Source: Euleptes europaea (Eukaryota > Chordata > Lepidosauria > Squamata > Sphaerodactylidae). Taken from it: 64,000 bases of DNA. Under the pieces are notes generated by a model, which was not told the origin of the DNA, ran no database searches, and worked only from the letters and a program-made list of their open reading frames with translations. The stretch's first letter is position 1. Each line of letters opens with the position of its first letter. The translations under genes were made by a program, and so were the position numbers. Where the stretch lies: contig NC_079316.1 of the NCBI RefSeq assembly GCF_029931775.1, positions 70,404,064-70,468,063 of the forward strand. Reading direction: 5' to 3'. Shown piece by piece: positions 53,749-64,000 of this stretch.

Positions 53749-54477
53749 CCTTTGTCCGTCACACCCATTAAAGGATCTCGGGTACAAGGTGCTGCTGGAG
53801 AACTGCTGCCAGCTGCTGCCAGCCAGTGTAGACAATACTGAACAAAGTGGACAAACGGTCTGACTATGTATGAGGCAGCTTTCATTTGTAACGTCTTGGT
53901 CAAAGCAGAAAAACCAAAACAATGTAACTCCCCACTAATAAACTGACAGATCACCCATGTCCCATAACTGACCGAGACTGCTTGTTTTGAATGTTTATAT
54001 TCTGCTTTCATCCCCAAAGGGACCCAAAGCATCTTACAACAACAAAAAGAAAAATACAATATAAAGAAACCACATAAAAAGACAATACAACAATATGTCT
54101 TGAATTGGCCAAGATTCAACAGATGGGCCATCCAAGGCTCTGGATGCCAGCAACAGGACCAAGCGCCCTTTGGCAGCTCTCCAGTCCATACTTCTGGTCC
54201 TGCCCACACTTTGCAGGGAGAAGGGAACAATCTTAGCCCAGAGGGATCTCAGCTGCTGCTACCCAGATCTTCCTCAGAGACCCCCAAACAGAAGCATGGC
54301 CTCTTTCAGACCTGCTTTGTAGCTACCCAGAGAGATATGCTAGAAAGACGAGAAGAAAGATGAATAAATGCAACGTAAAACTGAAGTGGGGTTGATCCCA
54401 TGTTGCAGGTCATGGTAGTCAGGCTGAAAGGCAACAATACTGGCCCAGGCTGAGATGTAACTTGATAGGGGATCCAA
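53749..54477. other. Unclassified DNA with a LINE/SINE tail-like segment
   Basis: 53990-54100 (TGAATGTTTATATTCTGC, GGGACCCAAAGCATCTTAC) resembles a reverse-oriented LINE/SINE 3' tail. A 177-codon minus frame across 53697-54230 has no recognisable domain and includes MITE sequence. Confidence 0.4.
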
Positions 54478-54480
54478 ACT

Positions 54481-54790
54481 CAGAGAGCCAGCGTGGTGTA
54501 GTGCTTAAAAACGGTAGACTGTAATCTGAAGAACCGCATTTGATTCCCCACTCCTCCACATGAGCGGCGGACTCTAATCTGGTGAACCAGGTTGGTCTTC
54601 CCACTCCTCCACATGAAGCCAGCTGGATAACCTTGGGCTAGTCACCTTTCTCTTAGAACTCTCTCGGCCCCACCTACCTCACAAGATGTCTGTTGTGGGG
54701 AGAGGAAGGGAAGGGGATTGTAAGACGGGTTGATTCTCCTTAAAAGGTAGAGAAAGTCGGCATATAGAAACCAACTCTTCTTCTTCTTCA
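54481..54790 (+). mobile_element. CTT-tailed SINE, full length
   Basis: The head AGAGAGCCAGCGTGGTGTAG, B-box-like CATTTGATTCCCC, and the end AGAAACCAACTCTTCTTCTTC. Confidence 0.95.
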
Positions 54791-54956
54791 TTTGCAACTC
54801 AGCTATGTGTTCTTTTTGTTGCTTAATATATAATATTCCATGAAAACAAACAAACTACATATCGAAGTTGACTCAATAAAGGAAGCCACAGCCTTCAATT
54901 TGCAAGATCTGAGCAAGGCTGTCAAAGATAGGACATTTTGGAGGACTTTCATTCAT

Positions 54957-55020
54957 AGGGTCGCCATGAGTCGGAAGCGACTTGACGGCACTTAACACAC
55001 ACACACACATATATATCGAA
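54957..55020 (+). mobile_element. 5S rRNA-derived SINE, 3' end fragment
   Basis: TAGGGTCGCCATGAGTCGG and GACTTGACGGCACTTAACAC match the 3' part of this SINE and lead into a CA/TA microsatellite. Confidence 0.8.
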
Positions 55021-55915
55021 GTTGCATTTGGACTTTGGGCTAGTCACCATCATTCAGGTTAACCTAACTCACAAATGTGCTTTAAGGATAAAACAAGAGG
55101 AAGGAGAACCATGTATGCTGGCCTAAGCTTCCTAGAGGAGGAGCTATGCCTCAAACAATAAAATGTAAGAACACATGCAATCCTGTGTAAAAATGTATCC
55201 TCATTACTTAAGACTGAATTCATACCACAGTGCTCATTTACATGTACGTTGGAGAAACTTGTGACACGAATCTCCGGCAAAATGCAAGCATTGCCAGTTT
55301 GGGAAATGACTGGAGCCTGCACATCATTTCTGCTTGTTTCAAATGCTATCCTTTCATCTTTTTGGGAAAAGAAAACCCCTGTTGGGCAAAGCTCTGATAT
55401 CCACCCAACTTTCTTCTGACAAATAGAGCAAATTGTCTGCAGGGTTTGAGCTCAGCAGCAAGATCATCAGAAGAAATGCTTTAAAAGTGGAAGTTAAACC
55501 CAGGGGAGCTATACTCCTGCACAGCAATCATTTCCAACTTTCCGAAACAGAACCCCAAGGTTTCTCTACTGTGTGAATGTTCTGTGTACTGTGCATGTTA
55601 TGGTTGTAAAACTGATCGGTGAGGGCCAAAGTTAGGGTATTATTCAGAACCAGAGTGGAGACAGAAGAGGATAGGACAAAGATGAATGGACCAGTGACGC
55701 TGAATTGTGGCGAACAAAGTAATCCTGTCCTTCGCTGCTCTTGGAGTGGTTCATATCTTTTATTTCTGAAGCTACAATCTTAATCATTTCAAATCTGGAC
55801 TACTCACCCCAGATTCCCTTTTATTGCAAAAAAAACATGAAAGTTAGCAGCACTGTGTCACTTTGGCCTGTTATTGTCACTGACAATCTGGTGCATGATA
55901 GCCTCAGAGGAAAAT
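55021..55915. other. Unique-looking DNA, nothing recognised
   Basis: No feature is supported. Confidence 0.45.
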
Positions 55916-55917
55916 TT

Positions 55918-56512
55918 ATTAATTTTATTTATTTGATTTATACCCCACTCTTTTCTGACTGCAATCAGGCTCAGGGGTGGCTACCAACAGAAATAACTAT
56001 CAATCTGAAATACATACTATCAAATTAAAAACCTTATCCATTCTCACATTCAATAGGCTCCATAGCAATAACACAAAGCACTGATGGGGATAACAAACAG
56101 GAAGGGGAGGATAAAGAGGGGGGAACAAAAGCAAAAACCAGCTAAAAAATAAAGGAAAAGGAAAAATAAGCCTAGGAGGGGAAGCCAGTTGTGATGTAAC
56201 CGTCGCTGCCTCAACCATAGGCCTGGCAGAACATGTCAAGTCTTACAGGCCCTGCGGAATTGAGCCATGTCCCACAGGGCCCGGGTCTCACTTGATAGAG
56301 TTCCACCATGCCGGGGCCAGAGCCGAAAAAGCTCTGGCCCTGGTTGAGGACAGCCAGATGCTCCTTGGGCCAGGGACCACCAGTAAGTTATTATTTGCTG
56401 GGCACAATGCTCCATGGGGGGGTGTATTGGGAGATGCGGCCCCACAGGTACGATGGTCCCAGGCCATTTAACATTTATCATTTCCTTCCTATGGGCAAAA
56501 AACTACACTGAT
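55918..56512 (-). mobile_element. L2/CR1-like LINE 3' end
   Basis: The tail TTTATTTATTTGATTTATAC at the left, then CTGCCTCAACCATAGGCCTG and CACAGGGCCCGGGTCTCAC, as in the copy at 46915-47935. The match ends at a MITE at 56513. Confidence 0.75.
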
Positions 56513-56719
56513 TAGGGTTGCCATGACCCTCTTTGCCACCGGTGAAAGGTTTTTAGGGTGGAGTCTGAAGAGGGTGGGGTTTGAGGAGGGGAGGGACTTC
56601 AATGCCAGAGTCCAGTTGCCAAGGTGGACATTTTCTCCAGGTGAACTCACCTCTATCAGCTGGAGATCAGTTGTAATAGCAGGAGTTCTCCAGCTACTAC
56701 CTGGAAGTTGGCAACCCTA
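56513..56719 (+). mobile_element. TAGGGTTGCC MITE with near-perfect 8-bp target duplication
   Basis: From TAGGGTTGCCATGACCCTC to GTTGGCAACCCTA, flanked by ACACTGAT (56505-56512) and ACACTGGT (56720-56727), 7 of 8 matching. Confidence 0.95.
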
Positions 56720-56727
56720 ACACTGGT

Positions 56728-58760
56728 ACAAATTCACCCAGAAGGGACTGGATTTTCCCATTGAGGCAACTTTATACTTGGGCCCATAAGTATTTGACTG
56801 TACAATCCTAACAAGAGTCATACTCTTCCAAGTCAATTAGAAAAGTACAATATAATTCTGTTTATGATTGCACTGTGTCATTCATTCAGCACTGTTGACT
56901 TGCATTTCTTTGTCTGATCTGCTTTTCAGTAGTTTGCAACAACTTAGGTGTTTTCTGCCCTGCTCTTGGGTAAAGGAGTTGCAGAGGAATCCACAAAGGC
57001 CATAACATGAGCTGCAGGTAGAAGACATTGAGCTTCCACTTTCACAAGAGGTTTCACAACATTTTGGGGTTTAGATTCATTTTTATTACTCAATGTGCAG
57101 TATAGAGCAACCCTTCTGAGACATGTGAAAGGGTACTCCTGGATCTCACCCATCACTGAGTCTGGCTAAGTCGAAACAAAAAACCACCCTCATTTTGTTC
57201 TCCTGTTTTGAGCAGGACCAACTGCCTAATCCGAAGGGCTCAAGAAAAACAAAAACAAATCAACAACACATCTTTTGAAAGCCAGAAGTTACACAGACTG
57301 AGATACCAGCCGATGAACTCCAGGCAGTTTCAGCTTGTTAGAGGATTGAAAAAACAAGCAAACAGCAGCATGTCGGCCTTATGGGATCCTTCTCAAACCT
57401 CAGCTATCTGACAGACTTAACTCCTTGGAACAGATGTTACAGTCTCTTGCCTCCCATGATGCTTCGCATCAGAAAGTTTTTAGGGGGGAGAATTATCCAA
57501 CTCTTCTCTACCTTCACTAGCAACAGCACTAGCAATAACGATTCTAGATGCCAGATTTCTGTTTGGACAGAACCACCTTTAGGGTGTTTAGAACTAGTTC
57601 ATGGATATCATCTCCTGCCGCCACTAGGATATTTTCAACAGCCTCAGCTTTTTCAATCAGCAGGACACCTTTTATAATAGCTCAGATACAGCCTCCTGTA
57701 ACCTTTATGACAACTACTGCAACTGCCATGTATCATTTACTTAGCATTTTAATTGTCACAGTGCTCGAAAATGTCTGAGCTTTGCCATAACAGCTCTGAG
57801 ACAGGTTAGTCTTAATTCTCATTTAACTCAAGGTAAAGAGAAGGGGTCTAACTCAAAGCTACACCGAACCCACCAATCCACATACACCAGCTGCAAATTT
57901 AGCTCTCTCTACACCTGGCCAATCTGGTTTCCTTGCTTCAGATAGCATCCGGTAGAAAGACTACTGACTTGAGAGTAAATACAAATATTTCATCTTTATT
58001 ACCTTACTTTTTAAATAGCTGGATGTTTCTGTTTTTATCTTTTTGAAGGCTTGGCTGGATAGAGCTATATAGTTCTCAGATAAAGGTGGAAAATTTATAG
58101 GAGTTTCTTAACTCCTGCCTTGTTGAGATGGTAAGTATGAACTCTCTAGTGTTGGCCATCAATTTTTTTCCTGTAAGCAGGTGGTGCCACCTTCTGGTCA
58201 CTTGGTAAAAAGACAGAATGAAGATTAAAAGATGACTGAGCAGGGAAACCAGTTGATGCGCTTCTGTGTTGAGAACCAACAAGCCTGCTGATTCAAGACA
58301 AGAGTGTTCATTTTCTTGTGGATGTTGTCTTTCCCTCTAAAAAAAGAATACATGACAGCTGCTCATGACTCTAAACTAGAAAAACAAGCTAGAGGGGAAA
58401 GGAGTAGTTTTACAGAATTGGTTCCTACACATTTCTTTTAAAGAAACTCCTAGGAGTCAGTGGGTACAATGTGTCTGTCTTAAATGAACTTCCTCCCACT
58501 AGCAGTAAAAAGCTACCACCTGAGTATGCAGGAAACACCAATTTGCTTCTCAATTCTACTTCAATGAGCCAGATCATGAGCAGTTGAGTGTTGTGCATTC
58601 CTAGCTCAACAATCTTCAGAAGGGGAATGGCTGTGTTATAGTGGATCCTAGCACTGTTGCAGAGATTCCCCCACCAATGAAAGAACTCTATTAAGTTGGT
58701 CTCCTGGAATATTGCAGGGTAGGGGGGCTCAATTACAAATTCTAGGAGTTGAACTTTTCC
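56728..58760. other. Mostly unique DNA, no gene seen
   Basis: 56788-56875 is a diverged copy of the short palindromic repeat seen near 6178 and 31425. Frames at 57208-57778 have no recognisable domain. The rest is A/T-rich and repeat-poor. Confidence 0.45.
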
Positions 58761-58766
58761 TATGTG

Positions 58767-59037
58767 AGTATGGTGTAGTGGTTAAGAGAAGTGGTTTGGA
58801 GTAATGGTCTCTGATCTGGAGAACCGGGATCCCCCACTCCTCCACATGAGCCGCGGAGGCTAATCTGGTGAACCAGATTTGTTTCCCCACTCCTACACAT
58901 GAAGCCAGCTGGGTGACCTTGAGCTAGTCACACTCTCTCAGCCCTACCTACCTCACAGGTAGAGAAAGGGAAGGTGATTGTAAGATGGTTTGATTCTTAA
59001 GTGGTAAAGTCAGCATACAATAACCAACTCTTCTTCT
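58767..59037 (+). mobile_element. CTT-tailed SINE
   Basis: The head GAGTATGGTGTAGTGG, AGCCAGCTGGGTGACCTTGA and the end AACCAACTCTTCTTC. Several internal bases are missing near 58955. Confidence 0.9.
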
Positions 59038-59039
59038 AT

Positions 59040-60705
59040 CCTATTATTTGGCTCCAGGAAACTTGGAGCCTTGAAAGGTGTTCCCTTACGGGATATTCAT
59101 ATTGTTTGAAAGCACTAGCTCAGCAATCCCATGCATCACCCCTTATTCCAGAAAGCTCACCCACAGATATGAGGACTATTTGAAGATGTACCTTCATAGT
59201 AGCTTGGAAGTAGCAGTCTTCATTTTTGTACTTTAGATTTCTTCGAGGTAGGTGGAATCACCCATCCCCTATATTGTCCAAATGAACTCTTTAAAGTATT
59301 TTCATTACAATAAAATATCTAGGTTAAGAAACAGGTGGACCATTATGAGTATAGATGACTTGATCCCAGTGAATGAGTTATCAAAAGAACGTTGATGACC
59401 AAGGCAGTCCTCCCAAATCCCCTGGGCAGGGGTGGATCCAAGTCAAGTGTTTTCCCGAACTGAAGTCATGTAGCTTCCCTTGGAATAGATCAAGAGTGAT
59501 GATGTTTTGGACCCTGGAGTTAGAAGGAAGCAACAGGGGTACAGGAAGTCTGTGGAATCTGCTACCTTCTTTACCAATGCCCATTAACTTCTACTATATT
59601 ATGTTTATATATCTGTAAATGAAGATGTTGCACAAATACCATAAGTGTGTAATGTTCACTTACCCAACTGAACCTGGTACTTCACTCTTACTTAGGGAGG
59701 GGGGAAATGTGTAATAGTATGCTGACATTACCAGCATCAGCATTATAATCTTTAAAAAATATCAAAACAGCAAAAACAAGTGGCAAATTTTTGCACTGGC
59801 ACAGTTAGGGTTGGCTATCACAATTAGCTTGATATAACAAATGAATATATTTTATATAAGAGGGATAGTGACTACCCAAGAAAAAGCAGATGCCAAGACG
59901 TCTTCAAGGATAGACAGTATAGAAAGTCACTTTAAAAATCCTCTGGGAAGCAAAAGAAAGCTATAAACTGTTACAAGTTTTCATTATGAACAATCTTCTG
60001 AAAGAAGGCTATGAATGACATGTTAGGGTTGCTATTTTTAGTTGTATTAACAAGATTCTACAGAATATCCTTCAATGAAAACAAAACAGAAAACAACTCT
60101 AGAATAGTTTTTGTTTTACAGACAGGTTTTGTCTTCCAGATCAAGCTGTACCATCTAGAATCAATGCCAGTATGCCACTAAATTGATATGTCTTTTTACA
60201 ACACCAACCAATTCATTCCAGTTTGGTAACCATCACAAACAGATGCACCTTTCTGAAAAGAGTAAGATTCTACCATTGTCAATAGCTTCATATTACAACC
60301 TAGGATTTCCTGACAGGACAAACCATTAGCACCAACATCAAGACTTCAGTCTTTATGCAGCACCAAAGGACTTTTTAAAAAAGCCAAAGATGATTATTTG
60401 TTAATCTTCTTTAGGATGCTAGCATTTGGTACGTTAAACCATTTATACTTAAAGCTTTGGGTGACATTCATAGAAAAAAGTTCATTGATCTTCAAATGAA
60501 AGCCAACAAATTTACCAAAGTATACAGAAAGTATATTTAAGAACAGTCATTTGCTTTTCCTTAGGTTCATCATAAAAAAAGTTTAAATTATTCAATTTTA
60601 GAATCTTAAAAGGAGGGAAAAAAATATTAATAGGGGACTCCAGAGCGTCACTTGTTGCAAGAACACTATAGATTCAACTCAAAGGCATGCTTTGAACATG
60701 TGGTT
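59040..60705 (-). other. 3' side of OAT: 3' UTR and downstream flank, end not resolved
   Basis: This A/T-rich stretch follows the OAT stop codon in the direction of transcription. It must hold the 3' UTR, but I found no unambiguous AATAAA on the minus strand near the stop, so I cannot give the cleavage site. No transposon family seen elsewhere in the window is recognisable here. Confidence 0.5.
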
Positions 60706-60867
<162 letters not shown>

Positions 60868-61398
60868 TTAAAGTAAGAAACAACGAGTTTTAAGTTTATT
60901 CTGGAGTCAATGTAAGTATAATAAGATAACACGAAAGCAGGCAGGGTCAGCTTCCCCACCCCCCACCCCCATCGGGGGAATCTTCAAAGCTGACATTAAA
61001 CAGACTTTTCAGCACCTTGGAACTGTGGCCACAGGGGGCAGCAGTGCTCCCACATTTTAGACAGGCTTAATTCAAAGTCTGCATGCAGCACATAAAATTG
61101 CTAATCTTAGGAACTCTTCTGGGGGAGACATATATCAAGTACTCTAGGCAATTTTATCCTGGGAAGTAGGATTCAGGCTTTTGCCACAAGCCTTCAACTG
61201 CAGTTTCTGCTCAGAGCTATCTGAAGCTTTTACCCAGAATATACTCAGTTCAAGGTCCGGTGCGGTTGGTCAGTCCCTTCTCTAGAGACAGGTTGCTCCT
61301 CCTTTCTGTACTGGGCCGTTTTTTAAAAAGTGTGCATTAGGGAAGAAGAGAAAGAATCCAGGAGGGCTAGCTCCCCACCCCAGCATCATTAGCTTTAC

Positions 61399-61543
61399 CT
61401 TTAGTTTCACGGATAACAATCGCATTTAATAATCCTCTCCCGCGGACACACGTCACAATATCTGATGGGGTCTTCATAAGTTCATTCCTTAATATATTAC
61501 CCACGGTTTCTGCATTTTTTACTAATTCTTCTTCTTCAATTAC
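61399..61543 (-). CDS. OAT: OAT, penultimate coding exon (codons 339-386 plus one base)
   Basis: The minus strand encodes [35 protein letters not shown] and [13 protein letters not shown], then the first base of Asp387. This aligns without gaps to human OAT, part of the small C-terminal domain of the aminotransferase fold. The acceptor AG is at 61545-61544 and the donor GTAAAG follows the exon at 61398. The exon is 145 nt, so it begins in phase 0 and ends in phase 1, which fits both neighbours. The intron to the terminal exon is 532 bp (60867-61398), and I see no recognisable repeat in it. Confidence 0.97.
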
Positions 61544-61747
61544 CTAAAGAGGTTTGAGATAAAGTTTGAACACCGAAGAATCTTAATGGAGCAAGTATGA
61601 CATTTAGTATGGCTCCACACAAGATCAACAATACGTAGGCTTATCAAGAAGCAGGACACTTATTGTGCAGTTCTAACAGCAAACAAGCACGTGGGAAAAC
61701 AACTATTGAAAACACAACATCATACTGAGAATTACATTTTAAACCTT

Positions 61748-61947
61748 TTCTCCTTCTAAGGAGCTCAGGGCAGAACCCAGTAGCCGCCCCCCAATCAAAC
61801 ATTTATTCTTAGTAACCTGTGAGATAGGTTAGGATGACAGCTATGCCTAGCCAACAGTCACTCAGTTAGCATCACAGCAGAGGACAGATTCAAACTAGGA
61901 CATCCCTTGTCCAACAGTCCATCATTCTAGCAACCACAGTGCACCTC
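61748..61947 (-). mobile_element. Old Sauria-type SINE in an OAT intron
   Basis: TTCTCCTTCTAAGGAGCTCA, CTGTGAGATAGGTTAGG and CATCATTCTAGCAACCACAG fit the reverse-oriented SINE with heavy divergence. It abuts the younger SINE at 61952. Confidence 0.6.
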
Positions 61948-61951
61948 CTGA

Positions 61952-62131
61952 AAGCCAGCGCAGTGTAGAGGTTAAGAGCGGTGGACTCTAACCTTGTAAA
62001 CCGGGTTGGTATCCCCACTCCTCCACATGAAGCCAACTGGGTGTACCTTGGGCTAGTCTCAGTTCTCTTAGAGCTCGTACGCCAATTTGATTCTCCTTAA
62101 AAGGTAGAGAAAACCAGCATATATCTTCTAC
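61952..62131 (+). mobile_element. CTT-tailed SINE in an OAT intron, internally shortened
   Basis: The head GAAAGCCAGCGCAGTGTAG is present; the TGTCTGTTGTGGGGAG block is missing; it ends near AAAACCAGCATATATCTTC. It lies antisense to OAT. Confidence 0.85.
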
Positions 62132-62314
62132 TGGCTCTTATCTAGAACAGACTGTGGTTGCTCACCAGGATGAGCTAGCGGTTTGCATCATATTTTATTT
62201 CAGAGAAAAGGGTAAGTTTAGGGAAGTCAGCTTGTCTCTGAAAACGCAACCCTCCAGTTAAACTTAGCAGCCTTGTTAGCACAATCACGCTTCAATTTTC
62301 GGAGGCCTTAGCTA

Positions 62315-62440
<126 letters not shown>

Positions 62441-62524
62441 CTATGAACAGAAATGTTGCACTCAAACCACATAAGGGTAACATAGTTCTGCTTGACCACA
62501 AAGGAGATTGTAAAATGAAACATA

Positions 62525-62676
62525 GGGCGCTTTCACACATCCTGCACAAATGAGCTTGCAATGCACCTTGCAACTGGATTTTACTGTGTAAAACGGAAAA
62601 ATCCACCTGAAAACAATCATTAAAGTGCATTGAAAGAGGATTGAAAGTGCGTTTTTCAACACGTGTGAAAGCGCCC
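62525..62676. mobile_element. Palindromic GGGCGCTTTCACAC MITE in an OAT intron
   Basis: GGGCGCTTTCACAC at the left and GTGTGAAAGCGCCC at the right are perfect 14-bp inverted repeats, flanked by ATA on both sides (62522-62524 and 62677-62679). The interior also pairs: GCAATGCACCTTGCA and GCATTGAAAGAGG with its complement words. The 3-bp flank hints at PIF/Harbinger. Confidence 0.8.
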
Positions 62677-62679
62677 ATA

Positions 62680-63549
62680 GTCTGTGAGTGCTTGTGATAT
62701 ACAAGATCACAAGCATGTAGTATACTTGCAACCTAACACTACTATTGCTATACAGAGCCAAAAGGAAGTATCCTAAACTATTTCAAAATCCCTCAGCACT
62801 GTGCCTTAACTAAACGGTTCAAAGATAGCGGTGTCTGTGGATGTGATGTCCCTTTTACTATACGTATTATGCATTCACCATTTAAAATTTCTGACTCAGC
62901 TGAAAAAAGGAAAAGGGAGTTCCAATGTACAAAAGGGTTGGCTGTTGTATTTAACCTATTCAGCAAGAATTTCCCTATGTCAAAGCTGTTTCAGCCAATG
63001 CATGCAAACAACCTTGATAACTCAAGCATCCCAATGCTAAAGAGATTTCCTTGGGGCTGAGACACATTGATCTCACTTTCAAGCAAATGCAGTTAAGAGT
63101 CAATCTCAAGTAGAAATGAATGTTCTCGTCCAAAGTAAGCTGTAAAAAACAGGCATGCACCAGACTCTTCCCCCTTTGTTCTTTGGTATTAACCCAGCTT
63201 ATAGCACAAGGCAACTGAACAAAATTGTTCTTGGGTAGATGACACTTCCTCTTGATTTCAACGGGCTCAGTTAAGAACCCTGCAGCTCAAACTTCCTGCA
63301 GTGGAAGCCGCATATACACCTATGCCTTCTGGAACCCACTTGCAAAGAAATTCCACACTACTTGTTTCTTCCCCCATCCACAACATTAAAAATGCAAAAT
63401 CTCACATCAGTTAACACTAGAGAAGCTGATATTTTATTTTTATTTTGCAATATTTGTAAGTATATAACATTATCGAGTACCAAAGCTATTCATGAAGATT
63501 TCATGGCCATTTAGCACAATATGCAGAGGCAAACCCAAAATCTGCTATT
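62680..63549. other. OAT intron sequence, nothing else recognised
   Basis: Intronic, A/T-rich. No exon with an OAT-like translation is found here. Confidence 0.5.
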
Positions 63550-63557
63550 GTGTATAT

Positions 63558-63745
63558 CAGGGGTGACGAACTCAATTATTACGAGGGACAGATATGACAT
63601 AAATGTCACTTAGTCAGGCCGGTCCATGCCTCCCCAGCCCAGATTGAGAGTGGGAGAAGGCAGCCGCCTCGGCTGGCTGGCGGGCCAGGAAAGAGCTCTC
63701 AAGGGGCCAGATCCAGGCGCTTGGGCCTTATGTTTGAGACCCCTG
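63558..63745. mobile_element. hAT MITE in an OAT intron
   Basis: The ends are CAGGGGTGACGAACTC and GTTTGAGACCCCTG (inverted, imperfect), flanked by GTGTATAT (63550-63557) and GCGTATAT (63746-63753), 7 of 8 matching. The interior is GC-rich. Confidence 0.85.
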
Positions 63746-63753
63746 GCGTATAT

Positions 63754-64000
63754 GCTTAACAAGAGCTGCAGCCAAACACTCCTTCCTCATGGGAATGTGT
63801 CTTATCCCATTTTCACATTTACAAATGCAAAGCAATTTAGGCACACACTTTTAAATATGTAAACGTATGCCTAAAAGTAGTATGAGAGAGAACTCCCACT
63901 GCCTTGATTAAAGGAACAGAATTCTGCAGCCAAGGAGACCAGCTGTCACTCAGTGGAAAGCCAGGACAAGGCAAGACATTTCCATCCACAAGGCTTCAAG
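63754..64000. other. OAT intron sequence at the window edge
   Basis: No exon is recognised up to the edge; by protein position, the next upstream exon should encode the KALSGGLYP region. Confidence 0.5.

Noticed and set aside
53697-54230. 177-codon minus-strand frame
   Set aside because: Its C-terminal end is MITE sequence and the remainder has no domain.
57208-57778. Overlapping plus-strand frames suggesting a possible exon or pseudogene
   Set aside because: No family recognised, no convincing splice sites, and the frame changes along the region.
1-60700. Exons of neighbours expected near OAT in other amniotes, such as CHST15
   Set aside because: I looked for sulfotransferase-like coding blocks in the open frames and found none.

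Overview
This window is nuclear DNA of a squamate reptile, probably a gecko. The evidence is its repeat content: dozens of tRNA-derived lizard SINEs (one type with CTT/GAA tails), 5S rRNA-derived SINEs, L2/CR1-like LINE remains, L1, a Penelope-like element, and more than 20 copies of a short hAT-type MITE whose ends read TAGGGTTGCC/GGCAACCCTA. The gecko call rests on my memory of which lizards carry these repeats and is inference; the squamate call is firmer.

One protein-coding gene is certain. The last three coding exons of ornithine aminotransferase (OAT, mitochondrial, PLP-dependent) lie on the minus strand at 62440-60706, codons 301-439 in human numbering, with consensus splice sites and a TGA stop. 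The 5' part of the gene lies beyond the right edge. The roughly 60 kb to the left is 3' flank or intergenic sequence in which I find no other protein-coding exon.

Layout. 1-2.3 kb: a MITE, then a 1.9 kb composite repeat with a tandem array. 2.3-7.4 kb: mostly unique DNA with a Harbinger-like GC-rich element and a palindromic hAT MITE. 7.4-10.7 kb: a nest of MITE, hAT, internally deleted L1 (perfect 18-bp target duplication) and SINEs. 13.9-15.1 kb: LINE tail and a second composite repeat. 15.8-18.0 kb: a decayed, duplicated tRNA-His/tRNA-Thr cluster with one well-folded tRNA-Thr(AGT). 19.25-21.08 kb: a Penelope-like element with a 230-aa GIY-YIG open frame and near-identical 250-bp inverted terminal repeats, inserted in a MITE with a 15-bp target duplication, and carrying a possible hammerhead-like motif. 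22-36 kb: L2 LINE remains, MITEs and 5S SINEs. 38-57 kb: many nested SINE and MITE insertions. 57-60.7 kb: mostly unique sequence 3' of OAT. 60.7-64 kb: OAT exons with repeats in the introns.

Insertions can be ordered by which element interrupts which. MITE copies sit inside L2 tails, SINEs and each other, and are themselves hit by SINEs and by the Penelope-like element. Exact or near-exact 8-bp target duplications at several copies place the main MITE in the hAT superfamily.
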